Below are positions 1 to 6,438 of a stretch of DNA of 64,000 nucleotides, one piece after another; the stretch's first letter is position 1; each line of letters starts with the position of its first letter. The stretch spans positions 1 through 64,000 of the IMG/VR virus record IMGVR_UViG_3300017917_001910, one strand, 5' to 3'. The stretch comes from a virus. The notes under the pieces are model-generated. The model was given only the letters and a program-made list of their open reading frames with translations. It ran no database searches and was not told where the DNA came from. The position numbers were made by a program, and so were the translations under genes.

Positions 1-98
1 ATGCTTTCAGTTTTTCAATTAAAGTTTTCATATATTTTAAATTTTAGTTTATCAAATCAAGTTCAGTGTAAGCACTACGCTTATACTCAACCGTTATA
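1..98 (-). repeat. Hairpin cassette element G, cut by the window edge
   Basis: On the minus strand this starts with the core TATAACGGTTG (93-98 and below) followed by a 5' arm at 70-87. The inner end of the matching 3' arm is just visible at bases 1-7, so the element continues outside the window. A start-like ATG at about 29-31 opens an ORF (MKTLIEKLK...) in the loop. The layout matches the complete elements further right. A smaller local hairpin (61-73 with 79-91) also exists. Confidence 0.6.
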
Positions 99-273
99 AA
101 ACATTTTTTAATTGGTTCTTCCAATATTCTTTCGTTCTATACAATTTAAAAGAATAATCCTGTTCCATTCTATCTCTTTTTTGTTCTCTTAAACTTTCTT
201 CATCTAAATACTTCAATTTCTTTTCAATTGTATCATATTCATCAGGTATCTTTAATAATTCTCTGTATATCAT
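94..273 (-). CDS. Small charged cassette protein, unknown function (59 aa)
   Basis: I do not recognise this protein. It starts MIYRELLKIPDEYD, is rich in Lys, Glu, Asp and Arg, and has no membrane segment or cysteine motif. The ATG lies about 17 bases downstream of the GTTATA core of the hairpin at 285-402, and the TAA stop falls inside the core of the next hairpin (93-98), so the ORF fills one cassette almost exactly. No Shine-Dalgarno sequence is visible. Its fit between two structured elements is the main reason for accepting so short an ORF. It is likely co-transcribed with the other cassettes from the promoter-like site near 2,052-2,087. Confidence 0.5.
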   Translation of the reverse strand: MIYRELLKIPDEYDTIEKKLKYLDEESLREQKRDRMEQDYSFKLYRTKEYWKNQLKNVL

Positions 274-284
274 AAAAAACGTTT

Positions 285-402
285 TATAACAACAAATATA
301 AGCAATTATTTCATTACTTTAAAATAAATGTTGTTGGTTAATAATTATTTTTGTTCTTCTAATTTAGTTTAGTTATAACTGCTTATATTTGTAACCGTTA
401 TG
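285..402 (-). repeat. Hairpin cassette element F (attC-like)
   Basis: Cores are GTTATG (397-402) and TATAAC (285-290). The arms 293-309 and 375-391 pair over about 17 bp, with a perfect 13 bp block (292-304 with 380-392). The single mismatch is G.T on the minus strand. Between core and arm there are 5 bases (GGTTA) on the 5' side and 2 on the 3' side, the same asymmetry as in the other elements. No ORF runs through this core; the next ORF starts downstream of it. Confidence 0.75.
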
Positions 403-499
403 TACAAGTGGGGTTGCCAGCTTCTCCAAGCCTGATGCGTTTTTAGTTTAAAGTCGGTATCCGTCACAACCGATTGCAGTTAATTACCCCCACCTGATA
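403..499. other. Cassette body without a convincing gene
   Basis: This interval between elements F and H has no ORF of normal size. It contains an extra inverted repeat: 397-413 pairs with 487-504 (GTTATGTA...GGTGGGG). A 36-codon minus-strand ORF (464..574) starts in the loop of element H and crosses its core in the same phase as the larger cassette ORFs, but it is too short to call as a gene. The 352 bp from 274 to 625 therefore hold only elements F and H and this body. Confidence 0.4.
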
Positions 500-630
500 C
501 ATAACAGCGTATATAAGAAATTGCGGTTTTGACTTTGGAAATGTAAGTCGCACAACTTTACATCTACACCCCATCAAAGTTACCATTTTGTGCAAAATAC
601 CGCAACTTCTCATATACGCAAAACGTTATA
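500..630 (-). repeat. Hairpin cassette element H (attC-like)
   Basis: Cores are GTTATA (625-630) and CATAAC (500-505). Arms 507-527 and 599-619 match at 19 of 21 positions and both mismatches are G.T on the minus strand. A nested hairpin in the loop pairs 541-547 with 556-562. At about 130 bp it is similar in size to the long attC sites of Vibrio integrons. The stop codon of the upstream cassette ORF (626-628) lies in its first core. Confidence 0.8.
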
Positions 631-841
631 AGCCATTTATGTAATCCTCAATAGCCTCTAAGTGTGCCAACATTAAAAATGCTTTATGGCATTGTTCATT
701 TTCTTTCGGTTGCTTACCTTCTTTTAATAGCGGTTCTGCTAATCTACCAGCGTTCACTTGCAATTTAAACTTTAAACGGCTTATAACATCGGCTATATGC
801 AATGCCTTTCCGTTTTCATCAAATACTTGTATATCAATCAT
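626..841 (-). CDS. Cassette protein whose frame crosses element A, unknown function (71 aa)
   Basis: I do not recognise it. I prefer the ATG at 841 (MIDIQVFDENGKA...) over the upstream ATG at 892, because 892 lies in the 5' arm of the hairpin. The chosen start is in the loop of element A. The frame then passes through the 3' arm and core, giving the segment LHIADVI, where GTT ATA of the core reads Val-Ile. The rest is soluble and charged, ending EDYINGL. The TAA stop lies in the first core of element H. Related segments (LHISDVM, LNISDVI, LLLSVVM) occur in other cassette ORFs. A start downstream of the core is also possible. Confidence 0.5.
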   Translation of the reverse strand: MIDIQVFDENGKALHIADVISRLKFKLQVNAGRLAEPLLKEGKQPKENEQCHKAFLMLAHLEAIEDYINGL

Positions 842-908
842 TTTTGTATATTTATTAAGTTTTGTGCAAGTTTCACCATCGGCACTGCACATAGCCGTAA
901 GCGTTATA
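782..908 (-). repeat. Hairpin cassette element A (attC-like)
   Basis: Cores are GTTATA (903-908) and TATAAC (782-787). Arms 790-806 and 881-897 match at 15 of 17 positions, with both mismatches G.T on the minus strand. Spacers are 5 and 2 bases. The loop contains the likely start codon of the ORF 626..841, so part of the element is translated. Confidence 0.8.
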
Positions 909-922
909 GGTAATAAAATTTA

Positions 923-1117
923 CTACCATTGTCGTATAATTGAAAGTATTTCTTCCAATTCCATTCCATCACTAATCATTTCCGATATATCAGTTTCTTG
1001 TGAAGTGGTGAAGGTTGGTTCTCCATCAGGTATCTTATCAATACCATATCGTTTCTCAATCAACTTTTCTTCCCTAACTTTCAGTTCTACTTGTTTGAAT
1101 AATTTATCTTGTTTCAT
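923..1117 (-). CDS. Small cassette protein, unknown function (64 aa)
   Basis: I do not recognise it. The sequence (MKQDKLFKQVELKVREEK...) is charged, with an acidic C-terminal half rich in Glu, Ser and Ile and the ending SIIRQW; no membrane segment. It has the layout of a conventional integron cassette: the ATG is about 20 bases past the core of element I (1138-1143), and the stop TAG is about 15 bases before the core of element A. This ORF lies wholly between two elements, unlike its neighbours that read through a core. Confidence 0.5.
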   Translation of the reverse strand: MKQDKLFKQVELKVREEKLIEKRYGIDKIPDGEPTFTTSQETDISEMISDGMELEEILSIIRQW

Positions 1118-1137
1118 ATCCGTAAATTTTACATACC

Positions 1138-1231
1138 TATAACAAAGTGTATAAGTAATGTGGCTAATAAAGTTTTGTTCTAAGTTGAAAGTATGTGCAA
1201 AGCCACACTACTCATACACTCAACCGTAATA
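1138..1231 (-). repeat. Hairpin cassette element I (attC-like)
   Basis: Cores are TATAAC (1138-1143) and a decayed GTAATA (1226-1231). Arms 1146-1165 and 1201-1220 match at 18 of 20 positions, and both mismatches are G.T on the minus strand. Spacers are 5 and 2 bases. At 94 bp it is one of the two shortest complete elements. Confidence 0.8.
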
Positions 1232-1468
1232 CATCATTCTTAACCAATTTGTATCCTTCTTGTTCAGCTATTTTTTCCAACCAATGTTTAATGTAAAAAT
1301 TCACATCATCATCTGCTTCTTCGTGTTCCCATCTTACAACTTGTCTTAAATTATATTCCCAAGAGTATTCTCATTGAATTTTTCCATAGCAGAACGATGT
1401 ATAACATCAGATATATTCAAGTTTTCTTCTGACTCGTTAAATCTTTTAATGTGTTTTAAATCTTTCAT
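1212..1468 (-). pseudogene. Frameshifted cassette ORF
   Basis: From ATG 1468 the frame reads MKDLKHIKRFNESEEN, then LNISDVI encoded by the 3' arm and core of element D, then HRSAMEKFNE. It stops at 1346-1348. A shift of one base near 1,360-1,370 opens a second frame (YSWEYNLRQVVRWEHEEA...), which runs on to a TGA at 1212-1214 inside element I. The smooth continuation suggests one gene of about 85 residues carrying a one-base deletion, either real or a sequencing error. Function unknown. The start lies in the loop of element D and the core is read in the same phase as in the other read-through cassettes. Confidence 0.45.
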
Positions 1469-1532
1469 CTTCGTATGTTATTTTAGTGTATATATTAAAA
1501 AGAAAACCTAAATATATCTGAGTATCGTTAGC
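1400..1532 (-). repeat. Hairpin cassette element D (attC-like)
   Basis: Cores are GTTAGC (1527-1532) and TATAAC (1400-1405). Arms 1407-1427 and 1501-1521 match at 19 of 21 positions; the two differences are one G.T and one T.G pair on the minus strand. The short spacer here is 1 base rather than 2. The loop holds the start codon of the frameshifted ORF 1212..1468. Confidence 0.75.
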
Positions 1533-1731
1533 GTAAATTGCCACTATTACAATATTTGTCTGTGCAAAATGGTTTTCCCATAGAATAACCACTTCTACCA
1601 CATTTTTGACAGTTATTAGGTGGCAACTGTCCACTAACACCAAATAAACGCAATAACCGTGCTTTTGCTTCATTTGATGTTATATGTCCTTCTCTAAGGT
1701 CTGATGCTATTTGTAAAATTTCTTCTTTCAT
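1528..1731 (-). CDS. Cassette protein with a possible zinc ribbon (67 aa)
   Basis: Starts MKEEILQIASDLREGHITSN in the loop of element E, runs through its 3' arm (ARLLRLFGV) and core (GTT AGT read Val-Ser), and ends in a cysteine-rich tail: CQKCGRSGY followed by CTDKYC. Four cysteines in two close pairs suggest a small metal-binding knuckle, but no function can be named. The TAA stop overlaps the first core of element D. The N-terminal part is encoded by hairpin sequence and the cysteine-rich part by the cassette body, so the protein is modular at the recombination-like core. Confidence 0.55.
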   Translation of the reverse strand: MKEEILQIASDLREGHITSNEAKARLLRLFGVSGQLPPNNCQKCGRSGYSMGKPFCTDKYCNSGNLR

Positions 1732-1763
1732 ATCGTTACTGCGTTTATTTGTGAACCGTTATA
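1633..1763 (-). repeat. Hairpin cassette element E (attC-like)
   Basis: Cores are GTTATA (1758-1763) and ACTAAC (1633-1638). Arms 1640-1657 and 1735-1752 pair over about 17 bp with one G.T wobble on the minus strand. The 5' spacer is GGTTC, as in the consensus. The loop includes the start and first 25 or so codons of the ORF 1528..1731. Confidence 0.75.
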
Positions 1764-1770
1764 AGTAATA

Positions 1771-1932
1771 TTATTTTTGTTTTGAATTTTTATAACTATC
1801 GTGTGTTTTATTAACAGCATCTTGAACACTTTCCATCCAAGTTCTAAATATTGGTCTGAAGTTAAATATACTCATCTCAGCATCCCAAATTACTTTTGGT
1901 ATTTCAATTTTAATAATTTTTCGGTTTTTCAT
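1771..1932 (-). CDS. First cassette ORF of array 1, unknown function (53 aa)
   Basis: I do not recognise it. The protein starts MKNRKIIKIEIPKVIWDAEM and ends KNSKQK; it is basic, with several Trp and Phe residues and no membrane segment. It is the first ORF downstream of the promoter-like site at 2,052-2,087 and starts about 45 bases past the TATAAC half-site at 1975-1980. The TAA stop is 8 bases before the core of element E. The position directly behind the promoter is where an integron would carry its most recently gained cassette. Confidence 0.5.
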   Translation of the reverse strand: MKNRKIIKIEIPKVIWDAEMSIFNFRPIFRTWMESVQDAVNKTHDSYKNSKQK

Positions 1933-1974
1933 AATTTAATTTTTTTATATGGTAAAACAAAAATAATACATACT

Positions 1975-2045
1975 TATAACAACAAGTTTGTGAAATAAAC
2001 CGCTTTCGATTTGTCCGTAAGTTAATCGGTTAATTGAATTTTTGT
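1975..2045 (-). repeat. Half element K at the head of array 1 (attI-like candidate)
   Basis: Only the downstream half fits the family: core TATAAC (1975-1980), a 2-base spacer and an arm-like CAAGTTTGTGAAATAAACC. The expected upstream half is weak (about 14 of 22 positions against 2032-2053) and lacks a GTTATA core. A one-sided site between the promoter and the first cassette is what an attI site would look like, but degeneration of a full element is equally possible. Confidence 0.4.
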
Positions 2046-2051
2046 GTTTCA

Positions 2052-2087
2052 TATACTTAAAGATAAGAAAAACATTTCATATTTACA
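2052..2087 (-). promoter_or_regulatory. Promoter-like element P1 heading array 1
   Basis: The minus strand carries AAATATGAAATG, a short gap, then CTTATCTTTAAGTATA. Closely related copies occur at 16,531-16,567, 28,317-28,354 and 29,349-29,384, with looser relatives at 8,721, 41,197 and 55,681. The TATCTTTA box resembles the Bacteroidetes -7 element TAnnTTTG. It sits between the last regular gene (2083..2586) and the cassette array. Confidence 0.55.
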
Positions 2088-2586
2088 AATAAAAGTCGCT
2101 GTGATATGGTAAAGTATTGTTATTCAATGTATTATTTTTAGTTTCATCCTCTAATATACGTTCTTCTGTAGAAAGAAGTCCTTTTCCGAACTTCTTTAAT
2201 CTTTTCCAATAACGTTCTTTAATACGGTTAGATATACGAATTGGATTTCCTTCATCATCAATTCGTACGAACTTCATTTTTGTATGAGTTACAATTTCTT
2301 GAATGCCTGTATATACGTTATGCTTTCTGGCTTCAATATATAATGTTATAGAAGTATTTCCGAATTCCGATACTTCTCCATAAATCTTTATAATATTTCC
2401 TAACTTTATGGGCTTTTTAAAGATAAACTCATCTACTTTTATAGTAATCATTCTAGGTGTATCGCAAATTTGAGCAGAATATACTGCAGAAGCTTCATCT
2501 ACCCACCCGACTAATGTACCTCCAAACATATTGTTATGAATACCAATATCCGATGCTTTACATATATGTGTACTTATTAGTTCCAT
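2083..2586 (-). CDS. Hotdog-fold acyl-CoA thioesterase-like protein
   Basis: Residues 1-115 resemble the YciA/BFIT-type hotdog domain, which hydrolyses acyl-CoA thioesters: FGGTLVGWVDEASA matches the central hotdog helix with its catalytic Asp, followed by strands VDEFIFKKPIKLGNIIKIYG and SITLYIEARK. The C-terminal 50 residues are charged and low in complexity. The ATG is one base past the stop of the LpxH-like gene (2588..3307), so the two are probably coupled. Phage thioesterases are uncommon. A role in changing host lipid or envelope metabolism together with the neighbouring LpxH-like enzyme is an inference. The gene is the last before the array promoter. Confidence 0.7.
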   Translation of the reverse strand: MELISTHICKASDIGIHNNMFGGTLVGWVDEASAVYSAQICDTPRMITIKVDEFIFKKPIKLGNIIKIYGEVSEFGNTSITLYIEARKHNVYTGIQEIVTHTKMKFVRIDDEGNPIRISNRIKERYWKRLKKFGKGLLSTEERILEDETKNNTLNNNTLPYHSDFYL

Positions 2587-2587
2587 G

Positions 2588-3307
2588 TTATTTATTATTG
2601 TGATAATCTATTAATTTCCATTTACCGTCTTTTGTTTCTACTAATGCCGTACAATTTTCACACCAATCTCCAGAATTCATATATTCGTCTTTTAAAGATG
2701 GTTGATGAATATGTCCGCATATTGCTACTTGACATCCTTTTCCCTTTGCTAATCTAACAGCATTTATTTCAAAGTCATTTATAAAGTTCGTAGCTTTCTT
2801 AATACCATTTTTAATATCCTTGGATATTGAATAGTATGGTAATTTTCTCCATGCTCTCCAACGATTATACCAACGGTTTATCCAAAGCGCAATATCATAT
2901 CCAATACTACCAATATAAGCTAACCACTTTACTTTTGTAATAAAGACATCTAATATATCTCCATGAAATATATAATAACGAATACTTCCGTGTTGATGTA
3001 TATAATCTTCTACGATTTTTATGTTTCCTAAGTCAAATGGAAGAAAGTCTTTTAAGAATTCATCATGATTACCTCTAAGCCAAATAACTTCTGTGTCCGT
3101 TTCTGATATTTTAAGAATCTTTCTTATAATTTTAGTGTCTTTTTTAGTCCATTTACTTCCTCTTTGTAAAGACCACCCATCAATAATATCTCCGTTTAAG
3201 ATTAATGTTTCCGTAGATATTTTATCTAAGAAATCTAGTATATCATCCCTTCTAGCAGCCTTACTTCCTAAGTGTAGGTCTGATATTATTACTGTATTAT
3301 ATTTCAT
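2588..3307 (-). CDS. LpxH-like UDP-2,3-diacylglucosamine diphosphatase / metallophosphoesterase
   Basis: Calcineurin-like phosphoesterase of 239 residues with the metal-binding motifs in order: ISDLHLGS (about 8-15), LNGDIIDGW, LRGNHDEF, FHGDILDV and CGHIHQPS. The middle region WLAYIGSIGYDIALWINRW and the ending NSGDWCENCTALVE resemble the Bacteroidetes UDP-2,3-diacylglucosamine diphosphatase group, which works at the inner membrane in lipid A synthesis. The stop overlaps the start side of the thioesterase gene by a one-base gap and the ATG overlaps the glycosyltransferase stop (3304), so three envelope-type enzymes form one transcription unit. The substrate is inferred from family likeness; a generic phosphoesterase is the alternative. 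Confidence 0.75.
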   Translation of the reverse strand: MKYNTVIISDLHLGSKAARRDDILDFLDKISTETLILNGDIIDGWSLQRGSKWTKKDTKIIRKILKISETDTEVIWLRGNHDEFLKDFLPFDLGNIKIVEDYIHQHGSIRYYIFHGDILDVFITKVKWLAYIGSIGYDIALWINRWYNRWRAWRKLPYYSISKDIKNGIKKATNFINDFEINAVRLAKGKGCQVAICGHIHQPSLKDEYMNSGDWCENCTALVETKDGKWKLIDYHNNK

Positions 3308-4002
3308 TTCCAGTAGTTATAATCTTCTTTGAAAAATGTATCATCATGTCTGTTAAACCAACATCTTATCATTAACTTACACATATATAATACTCCTTTA
3401 TTTTTAAATCTTCTCGAAGAAGTGCTGGCATAGAAATTAAAGATCTTAAAATATTTTGGATTAGCTTTCATTGATAAATGAAAATCTTCTGCAAACTTAT
3501 CTTCTTCATTAAACTGACCCAGCTCCTTAAAGTATTCTGAATTAAAAAGCATAAATCCTCCGACTGCAAATGGCGACTTAAATGATATAATCCACTGAAC
3601 TAAATCAAATACTTTATATACTAAAGCATATTTCATATCCCAGGTAGTTATATTGCAAGTAGCTAACTTAATGTCATTAATAATCATTTTAGATACTATA
3701 TAATGTAAAGGTACATCAGTTACATCCATATCAGCATCTAAGAATAAAACATAAGGTGTTTTAACTTCTTTAAATCCATTATTACGAGCAATTGCCGGAA
3801 GACCTCCTTTAACTACTTTAATGTCATTTATACCTAAAGCAACTAATTGATCTATATAATCTAATGTATCATCTGTAGAAGAATCTGCTATAATAATATT
3901 ACAACTATGCATGGATAGTAATTTTACTAATGTATTTGCTAATCCAACTCCTTCATTTTTACACGGAATAACAACTGTTAAGTTATCTTTAAGATTCATC
4001 AT
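3304..4002 (-). CDS. Family 2 glycosyltransferase
   Basis: The N-terminal LTVVIPCKNEGVGLANTL and IIIADSSTDDT are the nucleotide-sugar binding part of a GT-A fold (GT2 type), and LFLDADMDV is the DxD-like metal site at about residue 90-95. FAEDFHLSMK in the second half matches the ED motif that holds the catalytic base. No membrane segment is clear, so a cytosolic or membrane-associated enzyme is likely. The start overlaps the DUF3310-type gene (3989..4285) by 14 bases. Acceptor unknown; host surface glycan or phage component are both possible. Confidence 0.75.
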   Translation of the reverse strand: MMNLKDNLTVVIPCKNEGVGLANTLVKLLSMHSCNIIIADSSTDDTLDYIDQLVALGINDIKVVKGGLPAIARNNGFKEVKTPYVLFLDADMDVTDVPLHYIVSKMIINDIKLATCNITTWDMKYALVYKVFDLVQWIISFKSPFAVGGFMLFNSEYFKELGQFNEEDKFAEDFHLSMKANPKYFKIFNFYASTSSRRFKNKGVLYMCKLMIRCWFNRHDDTFFKEDYNYWK

Positions 4003-4285
4003 ATAATACCTCCGTAATTGGTTCTAAAGTACCGTAAATATCCATTTTAGTTTTTAATTCTTTTGCTTTATTAATATACCAAGAAGCTTTCTTAGCATCT
4101 TGTTCTAATGGTTGATCTGGTTTATCTCCCATACGCATTTTATATTTGAAAGCATTCATTTCACAAAACGCAATTGTTTTTTCAATGCCCCAAATATCTA
4201 TCATCATATTAATTACTTCTTTACTGAATGTATTATAATGCTTAGGATGATTAACGTGTTCGTAATTATTATTTGTTGTTGTCAT
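3989..4285 (-). CDS. DUF3310-like phage protein (98 aa)
   Basis: The motif VNHPKHYN near the N-terminus and the later KYKMRMGDKP...DAKKASWYINKAKEL match the small phage family annotated DUF3310, often found with nucleotide metabolism genes but without an assigned reaction. Length is typical. The C-terminus overlaps the glycosyltransferase start by 14 bases, which suggests translational coupling. No membrane segment. Confidence 0.65.
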   Translation of the reverse strand: MTTTNNNYEHVNHPKHYNTFSKEVINMMIDIWGIEKTIAFCEMNAFKYKMRMGDKPDQPLEQDAKKASWYINKAKELKTKMDIYGTLEPITEVLYDES

Positions 4286-4287
4286 TT

Positions 4288-4503
4288 TTATTTTATTTTA
4301 TTAAAGAATCTTCTTACGATATATCCTCGTGCTATTGATAAGAATGTAAATAATATTGTAGCCATTCCTAATTGACTGTAAGTATACTTCATTCCGACCA
4401 TACTGTATATAATAGGGCTAAAGATAAGAGTTGTTAAGATTCCAATGCCAGTATTAGTAATACTTTCGAGTATCGAATGTTTTTTAGTTTGTTGTCCCAT
4501 CAT
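4288..4503 (-). CDS. Small membrane protein (71 aa)
   Basis: Two hydrophobic stretches (about residues 16-32 and 40-58) with basic ends (KKHSILES, VRRFFNKIK) predict a two-pass inner-membrane protein. The layout recalls the DUF2061 group of small membrane proteins, but I cannot assign a function. It overlaps the next upstream membrane gene (4484..4747) by 20 bases, so both are probably translated together. A holin or superinfection-exclusion role cannot be excluded or supported from sequence. Confidence 0.5.
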   Translation of the reverse strand: MMGQQTKKHSILESITNTGIGILTTLIFSPIIYSMVGMKYTYSQLGMATILFTFLSIARGYIVRRFFNKIK

Positions 4504-4747
4504 TTTTATCTAAGTTACTGTATTTAGCTGATGTATATGTTCCAATCATACCTCCTATTGTTGCTGGTATTAATGCCCAATGATCTTCGATATAACTAAT
4601 AGCCGTAAATGCGCCGCATAACATAATTAAAGCCCCGAATATTGAAGCTTTGATGGCTTGATGTTTTGCCATTGCTTTAATATAAATGCCCCAAAAATAA
4701 TCTGTAGCCATCATTATAAAAAATACTAATATATAAGTATAGTCCAT
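4484..4747 (-). CDS. Small membrane protein (87 aa)
   Basis: Three hydrophobic segments can be seen (about 3-20, 33-52 and 58-72), followed by a polar tail KYSNLDKNDGTTN. The short loops carry few charges. The ATG is one base downstream of the clamp-loader small subunit stop, so it belongs to the replication operon by position. No catalytic motif. It is predicted to sit in the host membrane; a holin-like or regulatory role is speculation. Confidence 0.5.
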   Translation of the reverse strand: MDYTYILVFFIMMATDYFWGIYIKAMAKHQAIKASIFGALIMLCGAFTAISYIEDHWALIPATIGGMIGTYTSAKYSNLDKNDGTTN

Positions 4748-4748
4748 T

Positions 4749-5270
4749 TTATTTAGTTGTTTTTGTTTTTTTAGCAGCTACTTTCTTTGGCTTAGCTGTT
4801 GGTATTGTTTTATTTAATATAATAGCTTCGACTTGTGCTTCAGTATATCCATACTTAGAAACTATTTTAACAATTGCCTCTATATTATTAGATTCTGTTA
4901 AGATATTTAAGTATTCATATGCTTGAGTCTTCGAACATTCATATTCTTGGGCGATTAAGCTAGTTAGATGATCATTATAAGCACTATCTTTCGTTCCCTT
5001 TATCCAAGTACTATAATAACTTCTCTTTGGTAATAGCTCGTTAAAGAACGTATATACTTCCCTCGGAGATAAGTCTGATGATATGGCATAACGTTGAAAT
5101 TCATTACATATCTCTAATAAATCAGGATGCATCGAAAGAATCATAATAATCATGAAAGGTTCTACTGCATTCTTTTCTTCATCGCTAAGATCGGACCACT
5201 TTCTTTCTGTTGTGGTCATCACTTTTACAATATCAAATACACTTACTCTTTTATTTTCTTGTTCTGCCAT
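4749..5270 (-). CDS. 62: Clamp loader small subunit, gp62-like
   Basis: A 173-residue helical protein beginning with a flexible, charged leader and containing KSYYSTWIKGTKDS-like text near residue 100 (the local sequence is KRSYYSTWIKGTKDSAY) that resembles T4 gp62 relatives. T4 gp62 joins gp44 to load the gp45 sliding clamp. The C-terminal tail KPKKVAAKKTKTTK is strongly basic. The placement right beside the gp44-like and gp45-like genes supports the assignment more than the weak sequence likeness does. Its ATG overlaps the stop of the upstream zinc-knuckle gene. Confidence 0.65.
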   Translation of the reverse strand: MAEQENKRVSVFDIVKVMTTTERKWSDLSDEEKNAVEPFMIIMILSMHPDLLEICNEFQRYAISSDLSPREVYTFFNELLPKRSYYSTWIKGTKDSAYNDHLTSLIAQEYECSKTQAYEYLNILTESNNIEAIVKIVSKYGYTEAQVEAIILNKTIPTAKPKKVAAKKTKTTK

Positions 5271-5491
5271 TATGGTTGAGGAAATCTATTAGGAATAGAA
5301 CCACATGCACTGCATCTATATGTTTCTACAGGAATAAGTTCTTCTTTTCCTGACGGAGACATCATAGGCGATAATTCTTTAAAGAACATTACCGGAAAGA
5401 ATGTAGTATTCTCACATAAATTATGTTCTTCATCTAAAACAGCACACGTCATTGTTGGTTGTTCTGATAGTTTTATATTTAAATTTTCCAT
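5270..5491 (-). CDS. Small protein with cysteine pairs (73 aa)
   Basis: Unrecognised. Two cysteines lie near the N-terminus (CAVLDEEHNLC) and a CSAC pair near the C-terminus (YRCSACGSIP), so a zinc-binding fold is plausible. It lies between the two clamp-loader genes with a one-base overlap on the gp62 side and a 5-base gap on the gp44 side, and so is part of the replication operon. No membrane segment. Possibly an accessory of the clamp loader or a transcription modulator; neither is shown by sequence. Confidence 0.5.
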   Translation of the reverse strand: MENLNIKLSEQPTMTCAVLDEEHNLCENTTFFPVMFFKELSPMMSPSGKEELIPVETYRCSACGSIPNRFPQP

Positions 5492-5496
5492 GTTGT

Positions 5497-6438
5497 TTAT
5501 TTTTTATTAATTTCTCCTATGATTTGTCCGAACATTGCTGCTACGTTGATATCTTTATTTACGCTAAAACTATCCTTATACTGATATTCAGCAATGATTA
5601 ATATAATAGGCCCTATATGACCACTTCCATATGATTCAATTTCATCATACATTAATCTATACAAATCCGCAAAATCTTTTATCTTAGCATCTGCAATTGT
5701 TTGTCTAATATTCGTAAAGCAATCTTTAGGATTCTTTTCTGATTTAAGAATATCAATACATTTCATTGCATAGCTTCCGCGCTCTGCAATTCCTTTAGAT
5801 ATAGTTAATTCTCCGTTAGATGAATGTTGTTGACAAAGATTAATAACTTTCCTGATATCAGGATATCCTTCATTAACTAATGTTGCAACATCTTTAATAT
5901 CATATATAATGTTTTCGTTATTTAAAATCTTTACTATTCTTTCCGCAACTTCTTTTTTGCTAGGAGGAATGATTTGAAATACTTGACATCTACTTTGAAT
6001 AGCAGGAATAATTCTATCCACATAATTACAGGTCAGGATAAAACGAGCATGTTTACTAAACGTTTCCATTAAGTTACGAAGAGCGGCTTGACCGTTAATC
6101 GTTACATAATCACTTTCATCTAAAATAACTACTTTAAACTTATTAAAGCTAATAGTACTTACAAAAGATTTAATCTTATCTCTAATAACATCAACTGAGT
6201 TTTCATCGGATGCATTAATATAAAGAGTTTCAAACCCAAAGGTATTAGTAATTAATTTGGCACAGCTCGTTTTTCCTGTTCCTGGAGGACCGTATAATAA
6301 AAGATGCGGAATATCCTCTTTTTGAAGATATTGCCCGATCTTTTCTTTTATATGCTCATTCCCAATATAATCATTAATAGTTACTGGCCTGTATTTCTCG
6401 CAGAAAATGTCGTGTTCTTGATATATACTAATTGACAT
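5497..6438 (-). CDS. 44: Clamp loader ATPase subunit, gp44-like
   Basis: AAA+ protein of 313 residues, close to T4 gp44 (319). Walker A is GPPGTGKT at 50-57, Walker B VVILDESD at 103-110, and the SRC motif that supplies the arginine finger is at 149-151. The N-terminal EKYRP is the usual start of clamp-loader ATPases. It hydrolyses ATP to open and load the gp45-like clamp at primer ends together with the gp62-like subunit. It overlaps the small upstream ORF (6428..6730) by 11 bases. High confidence. Confidence 0.92.
   Translation of the reverse strand: MSISIYQEHDIFCEKYRPVTINDYIGNEHIKEKIGQYLQKEDIPHLLLYGPPGTGKTSCAKLITNTFGFETLYINASDENSVDVIRDKIKSFVSTISFNKFKVVILDESDYVTINGQAALRNLMETFSKHARFILTCNYVDRIIPAIQSRCQVFQIIPPSKKEVAERIVKILNNENIIYDIKDVATLVNEGYPDIRKVINLCQQHSSNGELTISKGIAERGSYAMKCIDILKSEKNPKDCFTNIRQTIADAKIKDFADLYRLMYDEIESYGSGHIGPIILIIAEYQYKDSFSVNKDINVAAMFGQIIGEINKK

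Noticed and set aside
864-1142. Plus-strand ORF over the first array
   Set aside because: It overlaps the better-supported minus-strand cassettes and elements; all plausible genes in the window are on the minus strand.
1446-1673. 75-codon ORF in the first array
   Set aside because: It overlaps the cysteine-rich cassette ORF in a different frame and matches no expected layout.
1-2087. CRISPR array
   Set aside because: The repeated parts are inverted arms with different sequences and unequal spacing of about 200-350 bp, not identical direct repeats with short spacers.
1-2087. Host DNA joined to a prophage end
   Set aside because: The promoter-like P1/P2 and the start contexts match those of phage genes, and a second array lies inside the phage block.
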